A stretch of 64,000 bases of DNA from Nilaparvata lugens (lineage: Eukaryota; Arthropoda; Insecta; Hemiptera; Delphacidae). Position 1 is the stretch's first letter. The number at the start of each line of letters is the position of its first letter. Shown one piece after another: positions 48,041-59,956 of the stretch. The translations under genes were made by a program, and so were the position numbers. Under the pieces are notes generated by a model. That model was not told where the DNA came from, did not search any database, and worked only from the letters and a program-made list of their open reading frames with translations. The stretch lies in NCBI RefSeq assembly GCF_014356525.2, contig NC_052515.1:22761212-22825211 (forward strand). Direction: 5' to 3'.

Positions 48041-48832
48041 TCTCGCTGTTCCCCTATTATGCATTCCTCTCACCGCTATTGTATGATCTTGTACGTATCT
48101 ATGTAAACAATAACAGATAATGTAAGTCTTTACAGATTTTGTTGAATGACAACCCGTTACAATAATAACTTGACGTAGACCTATATCACACATTAAAATC
48201 TGTACCTCGGAGGCACAAGACACTGTGTCCAATTTCCTAATTTTTCAGGAGAGCAGTCTTGTTGAAAAACAACTTTTTTCAACTTCAAACAGCAATTAGT
48301 GGAAATTGAGTGAAAAGTTGACAGCAACATTACACCACAATGTTGTATATATAATATTCTTAATGACAATAAAATGACAACCCGTCATTTAACACTAGGC
48401 CAATATCACACTTTAAATATAAAATATGTTTCAATGCCTCAGTCGACCTAAGTTTTCAATGTATTTCCTGTTGAAATTGATTTCCTATTGTACATTTTCT
48501 CTGTTTAATAATTTAGTTTGTGATTAAAGTATTCACATAAATAGGATCTATTTTCATATTCTCATACTCCTATGAGATTTTCATTGTTTGTTCTGTTTCT
48601 CTATTAAAGAATAAATATTTATTTTTTCATATATTAATGTATTGTATTAGATTTTATTTCTAAAACCTTTATTATGTTTGGATATTCCTTTTATTGAGAT
48701 GAAGAAAATGCTCAACCAGTGAGTAAAGAATGTAAACATTGAATGAATCATATTCTGTCCTCACTGTGCTCACAACCTTATTTCCGGATTTATTTAATTA
48801 TTGTAATCTAATGTGTTTTATTTTTATTGCAG

Positions 48833-48872
48833 GTGAGTTCACATTATCATGATTCTTTTTTGGAGCTATTGT
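48833..48872 (+). other. Recursive splice site with 40-nt RS-exon, or microexon
   Basis: TTTTATTTTTATTGCAG is joined at 48832/48833 to GTGAGT: a strong 3' splice site abutting a strong 5' splice site, the ratchet-point signature. Forty nt later a second strong donor GTGAGT begins at 48873. Recursive-splice exons in long introns have this arrangement. Read in phase 0 after the first exon, the 40 nt are open (VSSHYHDSFLELL plus one base), so a genuine microexon is also possible. In either reading the 26 kb intron from 22655 would be removed to this point first. Confidence 0.6.
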
Positions 48873-50574
48873 GTGAGTATTCTTCTATTTTTACTACAGT
48901 ATTGTTGAGTAGAATCCAATTTTATCAAATCGTTGATAAAATTAGGTAGAGGTCCTATGATAAGGAGGTCCTTATAGCTCCTATGATAGGAGAGATCCTA
49001 GGTAGAGGTCCATTGATATAATTAGGTAGATTCCATAAGATAGATCACAGTCAAAAACGAATATCATCAATTTAATTACGGTATACAAACATTAATTTAA
49101 AATTACATTGTATTTGTTTGCTTCATCTAATAAATTGAAACATTTTAAACAGATCAAAAGAATATCAGAATAGCACTGGAAGTATTGAAGATATATGTGT
49201 AACAGTCGATAGAAAAAAGTTCTTGAGTTCAAATTGAATTTTGGCAATCAATAAAATATATCTGCGGAAATTAAGTTTTCATTTTCTTTAAACCTTTTTT
49301 AACTCGCAATCAATATAACAAATCATATCACGTTCCTCTTCATAATTCTTTTGCGACTGTTGCCTTCTTTGCCAAGTTTACCGATCGGAAAACCATCGTT
49401 TGCTAACCTTGAATTTGTTCTTTCTCAGTTGGTAGTAAATTCGACTCGTTTCACATGAATGGAGAAGATATGGCATGATGGTTTGTGAAGCAAATGCATG
49501 CATTGCATGAATGGAACTGTCTTCTAGAGACATATATCTGATATATATCTGGGTGGTTCCATCTCATGGATACTATATACATGTATAGAGACTATAGATT
49601 TTTAGTATGGCGCATGCGCAGCTGTTAGTTGTAAATTTGGCTCCAGTTTTCTCAGTAATCCTTGCTTATCTTAACAGGAATTCTACGTAAACCCACCCTA
49701 TAAACTAGTTTCTAGGGGAGGGGTACCTCCTCAGCATCCCCTACTGTTGTTTGTTACTCAGGGTTTCCATTGAAAAGTCAACTTCAGATAAGATATTTCT
49801 TTCTGAGAAAGAGAAGGAAAACATTGTTGTGAAGCTCACACTGGCGTCGATCTATTTTTCTCTCGCTTTTTCTTCTGACTGATCCTGTTTCTTGGAATTT
49901 ATGGTCCGGATATTTTTCATTTAAAAGTTGACTTTTATTGTGAGAATTATATTATTGTATGTCAGAAGGAATGTATTGTGTGGGACTTTCAAAATTCACG
50001 AGATATTTGTGTCTACTCTTATCTGATTACGATTCAATATTTATGGACAACTATCATTCAAGTAGAGTCTCGATTCTTCGACTGTAGCGCGTCCGTTTTA
50101 GACTAATAATTGAAACTTGCATAGAAAATTATACAAGAAAAGGTTGAAAATATGATGATACAGTACAAAAAAATATTGAACGTTTGGACATTTGCCTTGT
50201 AGGTACTTTAATTTACAAGTAACTTTAATAACTTTTTAATTCATTGAGTAGCTCATAAGTAATTGTTCCAAACTAATAGTAGATTGTTGTAATATTACAG
50301 TTATCACTTGACGGCAACGTGATGAAATAAGTATTACAGTGCCTATATATAATTTGAATTTGTAAGAAAATGGAATGGGTAAAATATGATTATTAACAGG
50401 GACAGATAGAACTGAAGGTGGGATAATCAAAACTCCTCTGTATCTGAAGAGCTATATATTTTATAGCCACTAGGCTATGGATTTTATTCATAAAAAGTCG
50501 GTTATGAAAAAAGTAAGAGGAAATCTAAGTTATGAGAAATCGATTCTCGAAACAATAGAATAAATCATATTCTA

Positions 50575-50700
50575 GAGAACTATTATCCTGCATTTTTAAA
50601 AATATTTATTTATCAGGTTAGCACAAACAATACAATGATCGGAAAAGAAAAACAGGCTATTGCCCAAAACTTTTTCAATTTTATAATTTAGTTTCAAATT
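50575..50700 (-). repeat. Possible LINE 3' end (minus strand)
   Basis: On the minus strand GGGCAATAGCCTGTTTTTC is followed by AACCTGATAAATAAATATTT. It resembles the plus-strand end at 60222-60378 (GCATAAGCCTGTTTTGCC ... GACTGAATAAATAAATAAA), suggesting one LINE family. Confidence 0.45.
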
Positions 50701-50909
50701 GTCCAAATATTATACATAGGCTATGTACATTTCAATTTTCTACACCAAATCACAATTTGAGAATATAGATTAGAATAAAACAATCAATTATAAATTTGGA
50801 TAGATTGATAGTTAAACTTTTGTAAAAACATGAAATAAACTTTAAATTCACAAAATAAAGAATAAAACCACTTGAACTTTGACCTCGAAAATATATATGA
50901 ATGTTATGG

Positions 50910-51073
50910 GAATAATACCGTAGAGAAACAATAGCGTAAGTAGATATCCCATGGTATAAGGCGTTTATGTCGCCTACGTGGACTATCGGCTTGAGATAAC
51001 AGAAAAAGTTACGACATGAACACCCTATACCATGGGATATCTACTTATGCTATTGTTTCTCTATGATAATACT
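50910..51073. mobile_element. MITE with about 60-bp inverted ends
   Basis: The left arm GTAGAGAAACAATAGCGTAA ... CCCATGGTATAAGGCGTTTA and right arm ... CACCCTATACCATGGGATAT ... AGCATAAG-type complement pair over about 60 bp with few mismatches. The loop is about 45 bp and there is no coding content. Confidence 0.85.
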
Positions 51074-51169
51074 TTACCTGATGTTGATATACACATAACC
51101 TACAGTAGTCATAAATCATATGAATTTGATTTGGACTGTAGTACTTGAAACATGAAAAGAGGAATACAT

Positions 51170-51740
51170 ACTGTTGGGAAATGTTATCGGCTGCCCCGAT
51201 ATCTTCAGCAACCCTATCATCTCATTCACCTCGAAATCCATTAACCCTCAGAAGGGATTTCGGGGCTATCGTCTCACTGAATACAATTCCAGCCCTACGC
51301 TAACTTGCTAACTTACCGTAGGCCTAGATTCTCAAAAGCAATACACGCACTACCGGGGTTTCGCATTACACCCCTTATGTAGGGGGGGGATGAGGTTCCC
51401 TATGAGAGGGTACCCCTCCACATTTTGGGGAGTAAGAGAGGGGTCCCCGGGATCGGTTACACTGTTGGGGTAGACTACTTCCCCGTGGGGGGAGTACATT
51501 TTAATGGTAGGGGGTTACCCTCCAGACCTCATTTTGAGAAAAGGGGCACCCAGTGGACCCCTTTACGCGATCCGACTGCAAAACAGTCTTCTGGTTGGAT
51601 TACTCTTGTGAACCCTCGTGGGGAATATTTCTCAGTGACCGTTACTTCTGGTGTGACCTCGCCACCCTGTATAGTCGACTGTATCCACACCCAATAATCG
51701 TTTGTCTCCTGCTATCAAATGCTATTATCTAACACAGTCG
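51170..51740 (+). other. GC-richer block with unassigned 90-codon ORF
   Basis: The local composition changes abruptly to G/C-rich sequence with runs such as GTAGGGGGGGATGAGG. An open frame at 51425-51697 begins MGSKRGVPGIGYTVGVDYFP and continues with Gly, Pro and aromatic residues to stop at 51695-51697. It has no signal peptide, membrane segment or motif I can name. It could be a fragment of a mobile element or an exapted exon; I see no splice sites that clearly bound it. Confidence 0.3.
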
Positions 51741-51889
51741 ACAGCTAAGAGTAGTCTACATTGTTCTGGTTTTATGTGTATCTTGGGGCGTTATCAGAGT
51801 TATGGCGACGCCGTTAGTTGAATGGTGGAAGCTCGCTGAGTTTGTTTGAACTGCTAACTGGGAGTCAATCAGGTGCTTTCAGTCGAGTG

Positions 51890-52140
51890 GGTAAAGATGT
51901 ACAGAATAATTAGAAATAAGTCTCCCAGACTCTTGCTTGGTTGCACGAAGTCCATCAAAATCATTAGTTTTTGTTGTTTTTAAGTACAAATGGACTAAAT
52001 TCCATAAAAGTGAAATCATAACCTTATTTCGAACGTATGTAATCCAAATTTGGGAGAGAAATAGTACAAGGAGTATCCTTAGTTTCTCTCTCCCGGTCAG
52101 TCCTCTTTTGTAAAAATAATAAATAAATAAATAAATATAT
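51890..52140 (+). repeat. Possible LINE/SINE 3' end with (AAAT)n tail
   Basis: Sequence ending GTAAAAATAATAAATAAATAAATAAATATA (tail about 52112-52138) is preceded by about 200 bp of moderate complexity without a frame. The tail type matches other LINE ends in the window. Confidence 0.4.
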
Positions 52141-52319
52141 GTCATTAAATCTAACCACCGTGAAATCACGTCATCTGAGCTAACTTAGCATTGTAATTAT
52201 GGGCCATAAGCACCATGTGAATGTCCCTTAGACAGTCAATTTGAGTCAAAGATAGAAATTACACTAGGCACTGTCTGTTTTACATACAGAGACTACTGTA
52301 ATATTTGTACTTACTACAA

Positions 52320-52970
52320 GCTACTTACTACATCATACTGCATTTTATAACATCTTATAATGACGAATCATTCTCGTTACTAGATATCTAGGTCACTTTG
52401 TCAACAATTTTGTTTTATTTAATGTAATAAGGCATATTTTTCCTGACTTGTAGATGAGGACTGGTACCCATATTAAGAAGGGGAATAGACTTGTTATCTA
52501 GGTCCAGATACAGTACCTGCTTTAAACAATATTTCAGGATTATGAAGCAATCTCGCCACTAGGTATCTAGGTCACTTTGTAAACAAGTATGTTTTAGTGA
52601 TGTATCAAGGCACAGAACAATATTAAAGTGTTTTACATGTATTTTGGAGGGAACCCTAGTTTTTTGTATCCTTACAGTAACAGATACATTACCTAGAACA
52701 TACAGTATTTTGTAATGACAGCATTTTCATCACTGGGTCTGGGTATTCGGGTACCTGTATCTATTGAACATTAAGGGGCTGTACCTGTAAGTTATCTATA
52801 CGGGGAACCCTAGGGTTTATGTAACCTTACAGTACCAGATACATTACCTAGAACATACAGTATTTAGTAATGACAGAGCATTTTCGTCACTGGGTATCTG
52901 GGTCACTCTGACAACAACAGTCTGTTTCAGGTGATGTTGCAAGGCAAACAACAACAATACTTTTGAGGGG
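52320..52970 (+). repeat. Degenerate tandem array, about 160-178-bp period
   Basis: The phrase GGTATCTAGGTCACTTTGT or a variant recurs near 52386, 52563, 52737 and 52895. In between, ACATACAGTATTT, TAATGACAG and GGGAACCCTAG also recur. About four units are decayed and of unequal length. Confidence 0.7.
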
Positions 52971-53037
52971 GCGCTACCTATATTTAGAAGGGAAACCTAG
53001 GTTTTGTGTTGCTGGAGCATAATATCGAATACGTGTT

Positions 53038-53340
53038 TTTGGGGGGCGCGGTTTAAGGGAGCAAGCAAGCGAGAGTTTGGAGTCGAGAGCGAGTGCGAAG
53101 AGACCCGAGAGTGCTGGCCTGTTTATCGATTGCACTGCCGCCGGGGAGAGAGAGAGAAGCGTGAGAGAGAGTGTGGGAGAGAGTGTTCTATGACGTAGTT
53201 GGAGGGGTGGTAGAGCGAAAGTGCCGCCCCCAACGCTCCGCTCCAGCCCTCGACGACTTTGCAATCTCGGTCGGGGAAAGCAGAAAAGTGAGGTTATGTG
53301 TTACGGGGGGCGGGAAGTCATGTTGGAGGGTTAGTTTTTG
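53038..53340 (+). promoter_or_regulatory. CpG-rich, GA-rich island in the intron
   Basis: This region is markedly CpG-dense compared with its surroundings (GGGGGGCGCGG, GCGAGAGCGAGTGCG, CTGCCGCCGGGG), with GAGAGAGA runs of the kind bound by GAGA-type factors. It lies in the giant intron and could be an alternative promoter or enhancer; a GTGAGG donor-like site follows at about 53287. The minus-strand open frame across it is likely compositional. Confidence 0.35.
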
Positions 53341-53505
53341 GGGGTAGGTTGGGTGCAGTCAGTAGAGTAGTGATACTATGCAGGGTGTAACGTATAGAGT
53401 TACCTAAAATATCTACTTGGAACATTATTGAATGAATAGGCAATTTCCTTTTCTTTTTTCACTTTTAAGTGATTTTTCACTTTTTCTGTTTCACGGGATT
53501 GGCAA

Positions 53506-55005
53506 CCAAGTAAAAACCTCATGACACAGCTACCCCAATTCCAGCAAATAAACTCCCCCGGGGGGATTTACTGCTTGAGTAAATCCACAACAAAAAAGAA
53601 ATACATAAGCTTACATTTGTAAGTAAACAAATAGGATTAATCATCATAGTACTTCTTTGAGAACATTCTTTAGAACTGTTTTAGAATTCATGTTTTTATC
53701 TTGTGTGATTTGTGATGTATGGAATTTTGTTTGAATTCACTTCAGCCATTACTAAGGATTCACAACATCCATCTTAACTAGTAGTTCTGTGAACAGTAGA
53801 CCTCACGCAGTATTCTCATCCACTAGTACCTGATTGAAACTAAACTATAATAGACCTTATGGAAATACAGCAATAGACTGGCTTCTACCACTACCTCCGT
53901 AAACTACTCCGGAGGTAGTGCTTCTACACACATCTCTGTAATCACTTGTCAGCTGATTTATGATGAATAATTCTATAGTCTGATTTTTACTCTAATATTG
54001 GCGTATGAAGGAGGCTCCTTTTTCCTTTTATATTATCCTTGAAATGCAAAATTTCCAAAAACCTTGTATATACGTCGACGCGCAATTAAAAAAGGAACAT
54101 ACCGTCGACTTGAATCTTAGACCTCACTTCGCTCGGTCAATAACTAAATTATTTTCACAGTATTTTTATGGCTTGTTGTACAGTACCGGTACGCCGCATA
54201 AGAATAATGGAAAGCATTCCTGTAGAAATAGGCACTGAAACACTCTGTTGTTGATATGAAGATGTTAGAAGATTGCATCTTTCGTTTGAATTTACTGTTC
54301 TACAAACTCACTTGGTTTGATTATCTATTTTTCAATTTACAACGGGGTTGGCCTGATTAGGTAATGTGTTAGGTAACATAATATCCTTCATTATCATCAG
54401 AAAATTCATATTTTGGCATTTTATAAAATCGTGGGAAATTCCAATCTGAATTTTGAAATATCAAATACTCCAAGAGGGGAATTTGAGAAGTGGGGTGTAT
54501 TTAAGGGGTGTTAGAGTGAGAGGTTTGTGTGAAGTGAGGTTATGTGTTGAAAAATAATCTCTACAGTCTCTAGTAAAAAAAATAGTCTCTAGTACAGTTA
54601 CTATATACAGTAGTTATTATTCTTATACAGTAAATATAGTCTCTTGATGTAAGTATATTCTCTTGTCGGTGGGGGGGTTATTTAGAGGGGGGTGAACGTA
54701 TGAAGTGTGGTTGTGAGTGTATTTGGTTGGATGGGGGGCACTGGTACGTCAGCATCTTTTTCGTGCCAGATATCAGTTGTGGGGTGTGGGGAGTGGAAAA
54801 ACAAGGATGACTGCTGATTGGGGTTGCAATGTCAGCTTTTATCAGAGGGTGGTGGAGTGAGTGAGAGGAAGATTTGTGCTAGATCCTGCAAGGTGAATGT
54901 CACATCAGAGCACGACCAGGTGTCAGATCATCTGTTCGGTTGCGACCCCCCGGGGGAGTTTATTTGCTGGAATTGGGGTAGCTGTGTCATGAGGTTTTTA
55001 CTTGC
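53506..55005. mobile_element. 1.5 kb element with 60-bp inverted ends
   Basis: The left arm (CAAGTAAAAACCTCATGACA ... AACTCCCCCGGGGGG, 53506-53565) is the near-exact reverse complement of the right arm (54946-55005). The interior includes copy d of the GTAACCCGTG family, a T/G-rich stretch and no transposase frame. It is a candidate non-autonomous DNA transposon. Confidence 0.75.
53779..54148 (-). repeat. GTAACCCGTGCTCCG family, copy d
   Basis: It matches 24892-25315 in the same orientation (TAGTAGTTCTGTGAACAGTAG ... CTTAGACCTCACTTCGC) but lacks about 110 bp in the middle. It is nested inside the 53506-55005 element. Confidence 0.75.
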
Positions 55006-56164
55006 TTGCAACCCAGGGTGAATTTCAACCCTGCGGAGAAATTTGTTGGTTGGTTGGTTCGTTTTAAACCTTGCAACCAATAGCCTTCTTTTTTGTTAAA
55101 GTTTAGGATTTAACTTTGTCTCACAGATTCAATCGAATTTAATCGCATCATTTCAATTCAAATGCAATTCACTTACAGTGTATTTCTAGTAATCATAACA
55201 GGGTAAATAATATTCTTCATAGAGTTGAAGATGTGTAGGCTTATATAGTGGAAATATTATCATGAAAGTAGGTAAAAAATAATATTAATTTACTATTATA
55301 CAGCTATCACTAATTTTATTCCTAGATATATTTATGTAGTATGTCATTCATTTGTTTGTTTGTAGATTTATTGATTCATCTATTGGATGAGGCTAAAAAT
55401 TTTATACTATTCAGTGAAAATCAGATATTCAGGTTTGGAAATTATTGTCACTACAGAAATTATTGTCACTTTAGTCATGTTAATTGCCCAAATATTTCTT
55501 TTAGGAGCTAATATTACCTCTATGGTCTATATTATATACGTTTAATGATTTAATACATAATGCAGAAAAAAATAATTGACTTAGTAATAAATATAATTGA
55601 CTTAGTAAAAGATACAAAAACTTCAAGCTTTTTCATCCAAAATGAAATTTATATGTAAGATAATATAATTTTGAGTTTACAAATAATGTAAGATTTTTTA
55701 TTTTGAACTTTGTTAAAAAAATTAAAATTTTGTAAATTAATTATTAGCTGTTCAACTTAAATTGTTTACATGAGATATGTCTTATCAATTTTTTCAATTC
55801 CTATAAATGTTTAACTACTAACTTATAACCCAGTGGACAGGTTTTCCCTCCAACAAAATGTGTATTGATTTTCAACGTTTCAAGGATTCTATTAAAACTA
55901 ATGAAATTTTTTGTCGGATACGAAGACCCATTTCAATTACAACTCTTTCGGGAGTATTGTAAAAGTAATATTATCACCTGGATAAAATTTCCAATATTAA
56001 GTTTGAAAAAATCAATAAAATAAAACTTTGCAAGTTCCCTCAGTTCTTTCCAAGTTCAAGGTTAGTGCAATTATTATTGTAGTACCCCCGCACTCCACCT
56101 CACCCACAAGGTTTCAAATAAACTTGGAGGTTATATTAATAGTAGACATCGATTTTGCATCAGC

Positions 56165-56352
56165 GCCCTATATAGTGAGATTCACTCTAAACTGTCAGCT
56201 TCTGTCATAAATAACATTAATGGCTCCCCATTCAACCAATACTGACTGTAGGAAGTGAATCTTACTCCACTTCAAACTGGCAGCATTCCTAATGTATAAT
56301 TTTAATGCTTCCCATTGAACGAATACTGACAGTTTGCAGTAGTGAATCTGGC
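56165..56352. repeat. Two adjacent CTGTCAGCATT elements
   Basis: TATAGTGAGATTCACTCTAA starts the first; a second with CAAACTGGCAGCATTCC and ATACTGACAGTTTGCAG follows, ending at AGTGAATCTGGCTATAG, where the 1.6 kb repeat leader begins. Confidence 0.6.
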
Positions 56353-56754
56353 TATAGCATTAATGCTAAGCCATCCGACTCGGGAACTATTAAGAAACCA
56401 TTAGCCACGCTCGGGCGGTGCGGGGAGTGGAAGGGTGCCCCGCTGTTCCAGATCCACTGATTACAGCAATGGGACAAGCGCCGCTAATGAATTTTAGTGA
56501 CGATTCTCGCTGCGGTGACAATGGTGATAAGCAGTTGAGGAGTAGGAAGAGTGGTGGTAAAAGAGTAAGAAAGAAGAATGGAGAAATATTAGAGGTAGAT
56601 AAAGGAGGGTTGGAGAAGGAGAGAATTGAAAAGTAGTAAGAGAGAGAGTGTGCCAGTGAGGTAGTAGGAGAAAGAGTGATGGAAAAGTAGTGGGGAGAAA
56701 GAAGAAAGAATTGACAGTAAAGTAGTTTGATAAGATAATGAGGATATGGAGGAG
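56344..56754 (+). repeat. Leader segment of the tandem repeat, copy 1
   Basis: AATCTGGCTATAGCATTAATG through AGGATATGGAGGAG matches 63376-63800 apart from a microsatellite expansion and small indels. The first half is GC-richer (CCACGCTCGGGCGGTGC, GGACAAGCGCCGC); the second half is purine-rich. Confidence 0.85.
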
Positions 56755-58356
56755 ATTCAGTGAAAAGTAGCCAAAAGAAGAACAAATAATGCGAAGTGAT
56801 GGCGGATGATGAGGAGGAGCGGCGGGAAAGTAGATGGAGGAGGAGAAAAAAATGGAAAAGTAGTAAAAGAAAGAGGGACAGAGTAGTAGTAGGAGAATGA
56901 AGAGGAGGAGGATGATTAGGAGGTGGTGAAATAAAGTGCAGTTGGGGTTTGAACAGGAGGAAAGTAAAGAATAGTCGAGAAATCAGGTGGCAAATGAAGA
57001 GGTTGAGAAAGAGAAAGCAGATGAGGATTCGGAAAATTGAAGCAGATTATAAAAAATAATGAAAGCAGAAAAAATAAAGCAGATTCTATGGATGAAAATC
57101 AAGATGTGGAAAATGAAGTGATATTGAGGGTGGGGGACAAAAAAAGATTAGATTCTCCTTCGAGAAGAGAAGGAGGAATAAGAGGAGTAGAATGAGTAAG
57201 AAGATGAGTGGAGGATAAATAGAAATTATAAAAATAAGATGATGGTAAGGAAATTAAAGACTAGTATGTAGAATTGAGAGTAAGCCGAAAAGGAATAATC
57301 TATTATTAAAACAGCATTAAGAAAACGTATACGCACTCCTACTGATGACATTTTTGAAGAATTCAATGTTTTAAGTATAAGGCAAATTTATGTAAGAAAT
57401 ATATTGTTATACATGTACAAAAATCATAAAGATATGTTAAAGAAAATTGAGCACAGCTATCGAACTCGTTCGTCAGAAGCAATAGGAATCCAAGTTCCAA
57501 GGCTAGTCAAAACTCATTCCACTACAAATACTACTTATTATATAGCACACACTCTGTATAGAAATCTGCCTGAAAATCTACGTAATACCGAAGGTAAATC
57601 CAAGTATATTTATAAAAAAAAATGTTAATGACTGGTTAAAGGAGATTGGGAGGATAAATATAGAAGTGATAATTCATTCATTGATGAATGAATAGTCCTA
57701 ATGATAGTCCAAATTTAACTCTAAATGTCTACATCTTTTATACTTAAAATCCTTGAAACTTCAAATTTTCTCTGATATTAATACCTGGTTTAGCCAAGAA
57801 TGTGATAGATGCAAGTATGGGGACAGTCCGACGTTAGCCAATCATCGCCAAGACCCTCTTCCACACACAGGCTTTGCCTTTTTGGAGAGTTTTCATGAAG
57901 TTCTTTAAAATGTTGTATTTTCTGTAGCTACGATATAATAGCAATTAGATTTAGTTATAATGATTATTTTTTAGTTCAACTGTAAGTTTTATTTATGATT
58001 GGTAGCAGAAGAAGTAACGTTGTTGTATGATATGAATATTATTGTACCCTGAATCATGTATAATAAAAACCAATTTTATTTGATTTGAATAAGAGAAGGA
58101 ATGTGAAAAAGTGAGTGAACAAGAAGAGGTGGTGGTGAGAGGATGAGGAGGAGGAGGATCATGAGTATTATAAAACGAAAATGAAGTAAGTGATTGAGAA
58201 GAGAGGGACGATAGAAGTCAATGAGAAAGTCAGTGAGGACTAACAGCAGGAAAATGAGGATGAGTATGAGGTAAATGAGTAAGAGGAAGAGGGAAAGGAT
58301 GATAATAATAATGATTGTTTGGCTAACGGCTACAAAGGAGACATTTCGAGGCCAAG
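56755..58356 (+). repeat. 1.6 kb tandem repeat, unit 1
   Basis: ATTCAGTGAAAAGTAGCC starts the unit and TTTCGAGGCCAAG ends it. Its contents are a purine-rich stretch (about 56800-57290), a LINE RT C-terminal remnant (57308-57690), a LINE 3' UTR ending CAATTTTATTTGATTTGAA, and another purine-rich stretch. The next unit starts immediately. Confidence 0.93.
57308..57690 (+). pseudogene. LINE RT C-terminal remnant in unit 1
   Basis: It reads KTALRKRIRTPTDDIFEEFN, then LSIRQIYVRNILLYMYKN and HSYRTRSS, the post-palm tail of CR1/Jockey-type reverse transcriptases (compare YNTRNSS at 37341-38222). A nine-A run at about 57614 shifts the frame, which unit 2 (eight A) does not have. No catalytic residues are present. 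Confidence 0.6.
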
Positions 58357-59956
58357 ATTCAGTGAAAAGTAGCCAAAAGAAGAACAAATAATGCGAAGTG
58401 ATGGCGGATGATGAGGAGGAGCGGCGGGAAAGTAGATGGAGGAGGAGAAAAAAATGGAAAAGTAGTAAAAGAAAGAGGGACAGAGTAGTAGTAGGAGAAT
58501 GAAGAGGAGGAGGATGATTAGGAGGTGGTGAAATAAAGTGCAGTTGGGGTTTGAACAGGAGGGAAGTAAAGAATAGTCGAGAAATCAGGTGGCAAATGAA
58601 GAGGTTGAGAAAGAGAAAGCAGATGAGGATTCGGAAAATTGAAGCAGATTATAAAAAATAATGAAAGCAGAAAAAATAAAGCAGATTCTATGGATGAAAA
58701 TCAAGATGTGGAAAATGAAGTGATATTGAGGGGGGGACAAAAAAAAGATTAGATTCTCCTTCGAGAAGAGAAGGAGGAATAAGAGGAGTAGAATGAGTAA
58801 GAAGATGAGTGGAGGATAAATAGAAATTATAAAAATAAGATGATGGTAAGGAAATTAAAGACTAGTATGTAGAATTGAGAGTAAGCCGAAAAGGAATAAT
58901 CTATTATTAAAACAGCATTAAGAAAACGTATACGCACTCCTACTGATGACATTTTTGAAGAATTCAATGTTTTAAGTATAAGGCAAATTTATGTAAGAAA
59001 TATATTGTTATACATGTACAAAAATCATAAAGATATGTTAAAGAAAATTGAGCACAGCTATCGAACTCGTTCGTCAGAAGCAATAGGAATCCAAGTTCCA
59101 AGGCTAGTCAAAACTCATTCCACTACAAATACTACTTATTATATAGCACACACTCTGTATAGAAATCTGCCTGAAAATCTACGTAATACCGAAGGTAAAT
59201 CCAAGTATATTTATAAAAAAAATGTTAATGACTGGTTAAAGGAGATTGGGAGGACAAATATAGAAGTGATAATTCATTCATTGATGAATGAATAGTCCTA
59301 ATGATAGTCCAAATTTAACTCTAAATGTCTACATCTTTTATACTTAAAATCCTTGAAACTTCAAATTTTCTCTGATATTAATACCTGGTTTACCCAAGAA
59401 TGTGATAGATGCAAGTATGGGGACAGTCCGACGTTAGCCAATCATCGCCAAGACCCTCTTCCACACACAGGCTTTGCCTTTTTGGAGAGTTTTCATGAAG
59501 TTCTTTAAAATGTTGTATTTTCTGTAGCTACGATATAATAGCAATTAGATTTAGTTATAATGATTATTTTTTAGTTCAACTGTAAGTTTTATTTATGATT
59601 GGTAGCAGAAGAAGTAACGTTGTTGTATGATATGAATATTATTGTACCCTGAAATCATGTATAATAAAAACCAATTTGATTTGATTTGAATAAGAGAAGG
59701 AATGTGAAAAAGTGAGTGAAGAAGAAGAGGTGGTGATGAGAGGATGAGGAGGAGGATCATGAGTATTATAAAAACGAAAAATGAAGTAAGTGATTGAGAA
59801 GAGAGGGACGATAGAAGTCAATGAGAAAGTCAGTGAGGACTAACAGCAGGAAAATGAGGATGAGTATGAGGTAAATGAGTAAGAGGAGGAGGGAAAGGAT
59901 GATAATAATAATGATTGTTTGGCTAACGGCTACAAAGGAGACATTTCGAGGCCAAG
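58357..59956 (+). repeat. 1.6 kb tandem repeat, unit 2
   Basis: It is head to tail with unit 1 and nearly identical. Differences are single-base changes and short indels (for example GGGTGGGGGAC against GGGGGGAC, and a TTTGATTTGATTTGAA tail). It ends GAGGCCAAG and passes into unrelated GTCCCGTGATAAGC. Confidence 0.93.
58909..59295 (+). pseudogene. LINE RT C-terminal remnant in unit 2
   Basis: This is the same sequence as 57308-57690, but with eight A at about 59215 the frame continues through NVNDWLKEIGRTNIEV to a stop at 59293-59295. The C-terminal DWLKE block parallels the KDWLIEK tail at 31997. It is the less damaged copy; the palm and endonuclease are absent. Confidence 0.6.

Larger units (their letters stand above)
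22655..48832 (+). other. Giant first intron, part 1 (26.2 kb)
   Basis: This part runs from the GTGGGT donor to the candidate ratchet point at 48832/48833. It contains the repeats listed separately. Long stretches with nothing I can name include about 22.66-24.76 kb, 29.55-31.9 kb, 33.4-36.6 kb apart from an ETS-motif pair, 40.9-43.2 kb and 45.1-47.0 kb. Confidence 0.5.

Noticed and set aside
47354..48106. 250-codon plus-strand open frame
   Set aside because: It is dominated by a (CTT)n run and pyrimidine-rich DNA giving poly-Phe and Ser/Leu; no domain, and the opposite strand is also open as poly-Arg.
52974..53264. 96-codon minus-strand open frame in the CpG island
   Set aside because: Its composition follows the GA/CpG bias, and there is no motif, start context or splice evidence.
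56390..56785. 131-codon minus-strand frame and related frames in the repeat copies
   Set aside because: They arise from the polypurine blocks of the 1.6 kb repeat read on the opposite strand.
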